Source of the DNA: Megasphaera sp. UBA1696
GTDB taxonomy: Bacteria > Bacillota > Negativicutes > Veillonellales > Megasphaeraceae
Assembly (NCBI GenBank): GCA_002319965.1
Contig: DCJQ01000036.1
Location: 1 to 12,146, forward strand
DNA length: 12,146 nt
Reading direction: 5' to 3'
The notes beneath the pieces are model-generated. The model did no database searches, was not told where the DNA came from, and was given only the letters and a program-made list of their open reading frames with translations. Positions 8,003-12,146 of this stretch are shown here, in pieces (positions within the stretch are counted from its first letter, which is position 1; every line of letters begins with the position of its first letter). The position numbers and the translations under genes were made by a program.

Positions 8003-8466
8003 GACCGGACCTCCTTCCCCTTAGCCTTGAAATATTCTTTAATCGCCCTCATATGACTCATATATCCCGTACAGCGGCAGAGGTTGCCCGATAAAAATTC
8101 CTTAATATCGTCTTCCGTCGGCGAATCGAAGCGGCGAACCATGGCCAGGACGTTCATGACGAATCCCGGATTACAGAAGCCGCACTGATCGGCACCTTGA
8201 AGTCCCATATAGTAGGCAAATTCCTTGGCGTCCTCTTGGAGGCCTTCGAGGGTCGTCACTTGACAGCCATCGATGCGGACAGCCAATACCGCACAGGACA
8301 GGACCGGCACGTCATTGACCCAAACGGTACAGAGGCCGCAGTTTGTCGTTTCACAGCCGCATTTTACACTATAACAACCTTGGCTGCGGAGAAAATCATA
8401 AAGCATCATCCCCGGTTCGATATCAGCCGAGGATTTTTTTCCATTAAGCCAATAGGTAATCATCAT
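7999..8466 (-). CDS. Xanthine dehydrogenase-family [2Fe-2S] subunit
   Basis: The 155-residue small subunit passes electrons from the molybdenum site to the FAD subunit. The N-terminal ferredoxin-like domain has the plant-type cluster ligands C38, C43, C46 and C58 (GCETTNCGLC, then C58 in LSCAV). The C-terminal helical domain has the second cluster ligands C95 and C98 (QCGFCNPG) and C130 and C132 (NLCRCTGY). All eight ligands are present and the length is typical (xdhC-like in E. coli naming). The first ATG shares one base with the stop of the FAD subunit gene (TGATG). A second ATG follows immediately, so the true start may be one codon later. GGGAG lies about 10 bp upstream. The end overlaps the next gene by 4 nt, which suggests translational coupling. 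Confidence 0.95.
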   Translation of the reverse strand: MMITYWLNGKKSSADIEPGMMLYDFLRSQGCYSVKCGCETTNCGLCTVWVNDVPVLSCAVLAVRIDGCQVTTLEGLQEDAKEFAYYMGLQGADQCGFCNPGFVMNVLAMVRRFDSPTEDDIKEFLSGNLCRCTGYMSHMRAIKEYFKAKGKEVRS

Positions 8467-9248
8467 CAGACATCATCTCCCATCGTTTGAGCCAACAGGC
8501 GCCGGCATAAGACGACAGCCATATCATGGCGATATTCGGAAGAACCCCGCTGGTTCGTTTCATACGTCACCTTTTCGGCAAATTCCCGACCGGCCTTTTC
8601 ACAGCCAAGTGTCTTGACCGTATCCACCGGAAGGGTCATGACCTCGGCTCTTCCCGGACGGGCACCGATGGCACAGCGCACATCTTTTCCGTCTACGTGA
8701 ACAGCGGCAGCGATGATGGGGAAATCCGTTTCATTGAGGCGAAGAGACGCATAAGCCGTCTGGCTACTCTTTTTCGGAACAATGATATGGCTTACAATAT
8801 CCTTCCCGGGCCCGGTCTTTCCAAAATCAGACAACGGAACGCGTCCGCCCTTATACAATTCAACGTCGGCATCAAGCGCCAAGAGCAAGGTCCAAATATC
8901 GGAAAAGCCGAAGCGGCCGCTGATACTGCCGCCAATGGTCGCCAAGTTGCGGAACTGAGTCCCTACGATATGGCGTGTCGCTTCTTTTACAGCTCCCTTG
9001 GTATAGGTCAACAGTCCTTCATGGCTGCCAAAGGCCCCGAGCGTGACCATGGCGCCGATTTTAAAAGAGTCATCCCGTTCTTCTATCGCATCGAGCCCAA
9101 GACCTGACAAGTCGATGGCCTGAGCAATGCGCCGTTGGGGCGACAGGCGGAGCCAGCAGCATCCGCCGAGGACAACGGCCCCGCGGCCTTGATTCAATTC
9201 CCACGCTTCTTCGAGGGACGCTGCCTTCGTATACTGCACAATATTCAT
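8466..9248 (-). CDS. Xanthine dehydrogenase-family FAD-binding subunit
   Basis: The 260-residue middle subunit binds FAD and hands electrons from the [2Fe-2S] clusters to the final acceptor, probably NAD+ or an electron-transfer protein. The N-terminal FAD loop is present as VVLGGCCWLRL (about 25-35), a variant of the usual AGGTDLLP type. The second FAD motif, NLATIGGSISG, is at 101-111. The C-terminal part, with RLNETDFPIIAAAV and IGARPGRAEV, resembles the CO-dehydrogenase flavoprotein C-terminal domain. It is slightly shorter than many homologues, which run to about 280-300. The start is fixed by AAGGAGGT 5 bp upstream. It follows tatD after a 39-bp gap with no terminator, so it is probably part of that transcript (xdhB-like in E. 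coli naming). Confidence 0.92.
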   Translation of the reverse strand: MNIVQYTKAASLEEAWELNQGRGAVVLGGCCWLRLSPQRRIAQAIDLSGLGLDAIEERDDSFKIGAMVTLGAFGSHEGLLTYTKGAVKEATRHIVGTQFRNLATIGGSISGRFGFSDIWTLLLALDADVELYKGGRVPLSDFGKTGPGKDIVSHIIVPKKSSQTAYASLRLNETDFPIIAAAVHVDGKDVRCAIGARPGRAEVMTLPVDTVKTLGCEKAGREFAEKVTYETNQRGSSEYRHDMAVVLCRRLLAQTMGDDV

Positions 9249-9287
9249 AAAAAGACCTCCTTAATCGGGGAGAAATTAACAAAACCC

Positions 9288-10061
9288 TTACAAACGAAAC
9301 AGTCGTTCCGTATTGGCCTTTGCCTGAATCGTCAAGGCTTCGACAGAAACATCCATATACTTAGCCAAGGTACTGGCAACATAGGTGATATTATTAGGAA
9401 CATTCGTCCGTGGCAAGTGAAAGCCCCTCGGTGTCAGATAAGGCGCATCCGTCTCGAGAAGTACCCGATCCAGGGGCAAAATGGACACGGCCTCGCGCAG
9501 TGCATCGGCTCGCCGTTCATCACAGATCCAGCCGGTAATGCCGATATAAAAGCCCATATCGAGCATGCGCTCCAGTGTTTCCTTATCGCCGGTATAGCAG
9601 TGGACAACAGACTTCGGACAGACTTCTTCATGGCCTTTAAAACAGGCTAAAAAATCGTCTCCGGCATCGCGTTCATGAAGAAACATCGGTTTATCCAGTT
9701 CTTCCGCCATGGCAATCAGTTTTTTAAAGAAGTAGATTTGATTTTCTTTTTTAGAATACATACGGTCATAGTCGAGACCGGTTTCACCGACAGCGACGAT
9801 TTTCGGATTGGTCGTGACGATGCGCCGGATTTCCTCGATATCAGCCTCCGTCGCGGCATCGGCCACATGAGGATGAATGCCGGCCGTACCGAATACCTGA
9901 TGGGTTCGGACAAAGTCATCGACCAGTCTGTTTTCCCGACCTTCGGAACCGGTCAGGATACAGCAGATACCGTCAGCTTCAGCATCGGCAATGATTTTCT
10001 CCGGATCCGGAAAAGACCGCGTAAATAAATTAAGCCCAATATCGTAATAGGTTATATCCAT
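9288..10061 (-). CDS. tatD: TatD-type metal-dependent DNase
   Basis: The 257-residue protein is a cytosolic TIM-barrel hydrolase. E. coli TatD is a Mg2+-dependent 3'-5' exonuclease linked to DNA repair; it is not part of the Tat secretion machinery. It has the TatD-subgroup opening YDIGLNL (6-12) rather than the DTHAHL start of YcfH/YabD relatives. Metal and catalytic positions are AGIHPH (H63, H65), VGETGLDYDR (E93), FLHERDA (H129), VHCYTG (H154) and LLETDAPYL (D205). ITGWICDERR (175-184) is another TatD hallmark. The start has GAGGTG 7 bp upstream and a promoter about 35 bp away. It appears to be the first gene of the transcript that includes the three molybdenum-hydroxylase genes, although no functional link between them is known to me. 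Confidence 0.93.
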   Translation of the reverse strand: MDITYYDIGLNLFTRSFPDPEKIIADAEADGICCILTGSEGRENRLVDDFVRTHQVFGTAGIHPHVADAATEADIEEIRRIVTTNPKIVAVGETGLDYDRMYSKKENQIYFFKKLIAMAEELDKPMFLHERDAGDDFLACFKGHEEVCPKSVVHCYTGDKETLERMLDMGFYIGITGWICDERRADALREAVSILPLDRVLLETDAPYLTPRGFHLPRTNVPNNITYVASTLAKYMDVSVEALTIQAKANTERLFRL

Positions 10062-10093
10062 TCCAATACACCTCGTAATAATTTGTCATCTTT

Positions 10094-10122
10094 ATTGTAC
10101 CAAAAAATGACCGCCTTGCGTA
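10094..10122 (-). promoter_or_regulatory. Putative promoter of tatD and the hydroxylase genes
   Basis: On the minus strand TACAAT (-10, 10094-10099) is preceded by TGG, an extended -10 with the same TGG-TACAAT string as the promoter of the large gene. The -35 at 17 bp spacing, TACGCA (10117-10122), is weak. It lies between the tRNA terminator and the tatD ribosome binding site, about 32 bp before the tatD start. Confidence 0.5.
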
Positions 10123-10148
10123 GCCTCTGCGTTCTCCTCATATTGGAC

Positions 10149-10186
10149 AAAAAAAGAGCACTCAGGAAAAATCCTAAGTGCTCTTT
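10149..10186 (-). terminator. Rho-independent terminator of tRNA-Ser
   Basis: Two 15-base arms (10153-10167 and 10172-10186) enclose a 4-base loop. The one non-Watson-Crick position is G-U in minus-strand RNA but C-A on the plus strand. On the minus strand the stem runs into seven consecutive T residues (10149-10155 complement). Both facts point to minus-strand use, directly after the tRNA. Confidence 0.85.
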
Positions 10187-10197
10187 ATCCAGTAATC

Positions 10198-10288
10198 TGG
10201 CGGAGTGAGAGAGATTCGAACTCTCGCAGGCCTTGCGACCTCTAACGATTTAGCAAACCGTCCTCTTCAGCCTCTTGAGTATCACTCC
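10198..10288 (-). tRNA. tRNA-Ser(GCU)
   Basis: A 91-nt class II tRNA. The acceptor stem is GGAGTGA/TCACTCC with discriminator G and an encoded CCA end (10198-10200). The D stem is CTC/GAG, the anticodon stem ACGGT/ATCGT encloses the loop TTGCTAA, the long variable arm is AGGTC-GCAA-GGCCT, and the T arm is GAGAG-TTCGAAT-CTCTC. Anticodon GCT reads the AGC and AGU serine codons, and the long variable arm is the serine identity element. It is a single-gene unit with its own promoter and terminator. Confidence 0.96.
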
Positions 10289-10308
10289 ATGCGTCAACTG
10301 ACTATATT

Positions 10309-10337
10309 AGTTTACTACAACCAGGAGTGATTGTCAA
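10309..10337 (-). promoter_or_regulatory. Promoter of tRNA-Ser
   Basis: On the minus strand a perfect TTGACA (-35, 10332-10337) is followed after 17 bp by TAAACT (-10, 10309-10314). The predicted start is about 14 nt before the mature tRNA 5' end at 10288. It lies just after the stop of the thiamine-binding protein gene. Confidence 0.7.
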
Positions 10338-10356
10338 GGCTATGTTTTATGAATCA

Positions 10357-10656
10357 CTATTTTTCTAAAATACGTTCTACCGATTCTACTTTCGCATCCA
10401 TCATGTTCGTATAACCCGGGCGGATATCGGCTTTCAAGATGACCTCCGTCCGAATGCCCTGATCCGTCAAATACTGCGTCGCCTTTTTGACAACAGCCAT
10501 GACGTCATCCCATTCGCCTTCAATTTCGGTAAACATCGAGTTCGTCCGATTTGAAAGTCCTGATGCACGAATGATTTTAACGATTTCAGCGACATACGGT
10601 GCAAATTCATCACCGGTACCACACGGTGCAATGCAAAGGGCAACTAATGTATTCAT
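10357..10656 (-). CDS. Thiamine-binding protein, MTH1187/YqgV family
   Basis: This 99-residue protein matches the small COG0011-type family whose members bind thiamine and form tetramers with a ferredoxin-like fold. Family marks are an opening beta strand with IAPCGTGDEFAPYVAEIVKII (about 8-29), SGLSNRTNSMFTEIEGEWDDVM (about 32-53) and a C-terminal VESVERILEK helix. The EGEWDDVM block is particularly typical. The role is not a defined enzymatic step; binding or buffering of thiamine or a precursor is inferred. The gene starts 3 bp after the thiM stop codon. Its GAGGAGGT ribosome binding site is embedded in the last thiM codons, so the two genes are almost certainly co-transcribed and perhaps translationally coupled. 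No clear terminator separates it from the tRNA-Ser promoter. Confidence 0.85.
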   Translation of the reverse strand: MNTLVALCIAPCGTGDEFAPYVAEIVKIIRASGLSNRTNSMFTEIEGEWDDVMAVVKKATQYLTDQGIRTEVILKADIRPGYTNMMDAKVESVERILEK

Positions 10657-10659
10657 AAT

Positions 10660-11493
10660 TTATACCTCCTCAATCGTAAAAGGATTTTGTGCAATATCTT
10701 CAGGTGTCGCAACATAGAGCTCATCGATAAAGGCAGCTTGGAAAGAGCCGGTACCCTTTACGTAGGCAGCCGCCCGTTTACCGGCCAGATTGTAAATGGC
10801 AGCACCGGTAACGGCTGCTATAAAAGGACTGGCCACCGCCGCATAGACGGCCATGACGCCGCCAAGAGAGCAACCCGTCCCCGTAATAGAAGGCATCATA
10901 TCCGAACCGCCTTTTGAAAGGACGACCTGCCGGCCATCGGTGATTAAATCAGCTTCACCGGAAACGGCAACGGCACCGCCTGTCCATTTCGCCAAGGCTA
11001 TCGCTGCTGACTTTGCTGCGTAAACGGCATCCGTCGAATCGACGCCGCGTACTTCAGACGTATGCGAACCGCCTTCTAAGCCCCATAAACCGGCTAAAGC
11101 GATGATTTCTGAAGCATTGCCGCGAATGATGGTCGGCTTATACGGCTTAAATTTCAGCAATAAGTCCGTACGCATCTTCCCCATTCCGATAGCCACAGGA
11201 TCAAGGACCCAGGGCTTTTCGCCATCATGAAGGGCCGCTGCCGTCAGAGGCAGTGTATCTTCATATATGGGAAATAAGGTGCCGACATTGATGTACATCG
11301 CCGCCCCAATCTTCGCCATGGCAACGCCTTCGTCCGGTAAGTAGACCATGGCGGCTGAGCCGCCGACAGCGAGCTGCGCATTGGCAACGAAGTTGATCGT
11401 CACCGTGTTGGTAATCGACGGAGTCAACGGGTTCGACTCTTTAGCCAATTGGGCCGCTTTGGCGACGGCCGCAGATATTTCAGATTGAGTCAT
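10660..11493 (-). CDS. thiM: Hydroxyethylthiazole kinase
   Basis: The 277-residue enzyme phosphorylates 4-methyl-5-(2-hydroxyethyl)thiazole with ATP, a salvage step feeding thiamine phosphate synthesis. It is a ribokinase-like fold. Visible blocks are TNTVTINFVANAQLAVGGSAAM (about 29-49), WVLDPVAIGMGKMRT (about 95-109), IIRGNASEI (122-130) and SITGTGCSLGG (202-212), where C208 and the glycine-rich anion hole form the active site. The frame is open upstream to an ATG at 11574, but I place the start at 11493. A ribosome binding site (AAAGGTGG) lies just before it, the family length fits, and the likely promoter (11525-11553) lies inside the would-be extension. It is followed after 3 bp by the thiamine-binding protein gene. 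No thiD, thiE or thiamine transporter is in the window. Confidence 0.93.
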   Translation of the reverse strand: MTQSEISAAVAKAAQLAKESNPLTPSITNTVTINFVANAQLAVGGSAAMVYLPDEGVAMAKIGAAMYINVGTLFPIYEDTLPLTAAALHDGEKPWVLDPVAIGMGKMRTDLLLKFKPYKPTIIRGNASEIIALAGLWGLEGGSHTSEVRGVDSTDAVYAAKSAAIALAKWTGGAVAVSGEADLITDGRQVVLSKGGSDMMPSITGTGCSLGGVMAVYAAVASPFIAAVTGAAIYNLAGKRAAAYVKGTGSFQAAFIDELYVATPEDIAQNPFTIEEV

Positions 11494-11524
11494 GTTATTA
11501 CCACCTTTGTGATTTGCTATGTCT

Positions 11525-11553
11525 ATTATAACTTTTATAGGCGGTAAAGTGAA
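11525..11553 (-). promoter_or_regulatory. Putative promoter of thiM
   Basis: On the minus strand TTCACT (-35, 11548-11553) and a perfect TATAAT (-10, 11525-11530) are separated by 17 bp. Transcription would start near 11518, giving a leader of only about 25 nt before the ATG at 11493. That leaves no room for a TPP riboswitch. Confidence 0.6.
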
Positions 11554-11621
11554 GGTGTCCGAGTAAAGGCACATGACTTGAAGATGGAGATATGGGGATA
11601 GAGATTCATAAGGAGGAAAAG

Positions 11622-11699
11622 ATGTGTCGGATATATGGTTTTCTAGGATGTAGGACAGTAAAAATGTATCGTAATCCTATTAAAAAGACATGCTTCTGA
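11622..11699 (+). CDS. Possible 25-codon small ORF (doubtful)
   Basis: ATG at 11622 is preceded by a near-ideal AAGGAGG with 5-bp spacing and opens a 25-codon frame ending in TGA (11697-11699). The peptide starts MCRIYGFLGC and ends NPIKKTCF. It has three cysteines and several basic residues, with no recognised family. No convincing plus-strand promoter was seen. Its last codons overlap the first partial unit of the adjacent 56-bp repeat array. It may be a chance frame or a remnant of a broken gene. Confidence 0.2.
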   Translation: MCRIYGFLGCRTVKMYRNPIKKTCF

Positions 11700-11962
11700 A
11701 AAGCTGCCGCATGGTCGTCTTTCGACATCCGTCGTTTCAAGAGGACACATGGCTGAGATTGGTTATATCTAGTCGCCTTCGGAATCCCATCAGGAAAAAA
11801 CCGATTGGTTTGAATGATTCAGACTTGTCGCCTTCGGCTTCCTTCTAAAGTGCTGCCACATGGGTAAGATTAGTTTTGTCTAGTCGCTTGCAGCATCCAT
11901 CTTAAAGGCCGGCACATTGTTCCGATAACGGCAAGCTCGTCGTCTCCGACATCCGTCATTTC
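11693..11962. repeat. Degenerate tandem array, period about 56 bp
   Basis: Five copies of a core close to GTCGYCTTCGRMATCC begin at 11714, 11772, 11827, 11883 and 11939 (spacings 58, 55, 56, 56). A partial unit comes first: 11693-11714 matches 18 of 22 bases of 11842-11863. Similarity goes beyond the core. Copies 1 and 3 share ACATGG, AGATT and TCTAGTCG in their second halves, and the heads of copies 1 and 5 are almost identical. The period is not a multiple of three and stop codons occur, so this is not a protein repeat. The right end lies about 25 bp beyond the terminator of the 5S rRNA gene. It was found by eye; alignment would set the exact limits. Confidence 0.65.
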
Positions 11963-11987
11963 TTTATTCTATTTCATCATTCATATA

Positions 11988-12021
11988 ATAAAAGAAGCAC
12001 TAGCAAATGCTAGTGCTTCTT
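11988..12021 (-). terminator. Terminator of the rRNA operon
   Basis: Inverted arms AAGAAGCACTAGCA (11992-12005) and TGCTAGTGCTTCTT (12008-12021) form a 14-bp stem. In the minus direction the stem ends in TTTT. It lies 7 bp after the 3' end of the 5S rRNA gene. Confidence 0.85.
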
Positions 12022-12028
12022 CGCTTAA

Positions 12029-12142
12029 TCAGCGGCTTCCTATCCTCCCAGGGGGCCTCCCCCCAAGTACTTTCGGCGTTTGCGGCCTTAACTGCTGTGT
12101 TCGGCATGGGAACAGGTGGATCCCCGCAGCTATCGCCACTGA
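12029..12142 (-). rRNA. rrf: 5S ribosomal RNA
   Basis: The complement reads as a complete 5S rRNA of about 114 nt. The terminal helix TCAGTGGC/GCCGCTGA closes perfectly (12135-12142 with 12029-12036). The conserved internal stretches CCACCTGTTCCCATGCCGAA and GAACACAGCAGTTAAG are present. The ends are placed from the terminal helix and could shift by 1-2 bases. The 23S gene would lie upstream, outside the window. Confidence 0.95.
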
Positions 12143-12146
12143 ATTT

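Noticed and set aside
8526..9107. 193-codon open frame on the plus strand
   Set aside because: It is fully antisense to the FAD subunit gene, whose FAD motifs and ribosome binding site are clear; the plus-strand frame has neither.
10198..10288. tRNA-Ser gene as an integration site for a mobile element
   Set aside because: No integrase, no duplicated tRNA 3' end and no phage-like genes were seen on either side.
10330..10358. Terminator hairpin (GTGATT/AATCAC) after the thiamine-binding protein gene
   Set aside because: Arms are only 6 bp around a loop of about 18-20 bases with no T-run, and they include the -35 of the tRNA promoter.
11494..11574. Upstream ATG (11574) extending thiM by 27 codons
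   Set aside because: The extension crosses the likely promoter and the AAAGGTGG ribosome binding site of the ATG at 11493, and family members start near that internal ATG.
11494..11650. TPP riboswitch upstream of thiM
   Set aside because: No CTGAGA-type thi-box string was found on the minus strand and the leader after the likely promoter is too short. A CTGAGA in the nearby array is on the plus strand and not in a riboswitch context.
11693..11962. CRISPR array
   Set aside because: The repeated core is short and variable, the intervening segments are themselves partly conserved, and no cas genes are near. This fits a degenerate tandem repeat instead.

Overview
The window looks like chromosomal DNA of an anaerobic Firmicute with mid-range GC. 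Ribosome binding sites are of the AAGGAGG type, the genes are tightly packed, and there is a very large protein related to 2-hydroxyacyl-CoA dehydratase activators. A Negativicutes host such as Megasphaera would fit, but that is inference from gene content; no marker in the window settles the genus.

Layout from left to right. Positions 1-139 are the 3' end of an IS30-type transposase gene that enters from outside the window. On the minus strand follows speE (spermidine synthase, 211-1059). A 264-bp divergent promoter region separates it from the largest gene (1324-5619, plus strand), which encodes a 1431-residue iron-sulfur protein: two tandem archerase (ATPase) domains, a cysteine cluster, a DUF2229-type region and a 2-hydroxyacyl-CoA-dehydratase-like C-terminus. 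A strong hairpin terminator (5637-5673) closes it.

The next block reads leftward, probably as one transcript from a promoter at about 10094-10122: tatD, then the FAD, [2Fe-2S] and molybdopterin subunits of a xanthine-dehydrogenase-family hydroxylase. The three hydroxylase genes are joined by 1-nt and 4-nt overlaps. Its physiological substrate cannot be read from the sequence. To the right lies a tRNA-Ser(GCU) gene with its own promoter and terminator (10149-10337), then a two-gene thiamine unit: thiM (hydroxyethylthiazole kinase) and a small MTH1187/YqgV-type thiamine-binding protein, driven by a promoter just upstream of thiM and with no TPP riboswitch visible.

The right end holds a non-coding stretch of about 400 bp. 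It contains a degenerate tandem array with a period of about 56 bp (11693-11962), a doubtful 25-codon ORF, the terminator of an rRNA operon, and a complete 5S rRNA gene (12029-12142, minus strand) whose operon continues outside the window.

The two items most worth a second look are the single-chain archerase/dehydratase-like protein, which carries a complete pair of archerase cluster half-sites, and the unexplained 56-bp array beside the rRNA operon.
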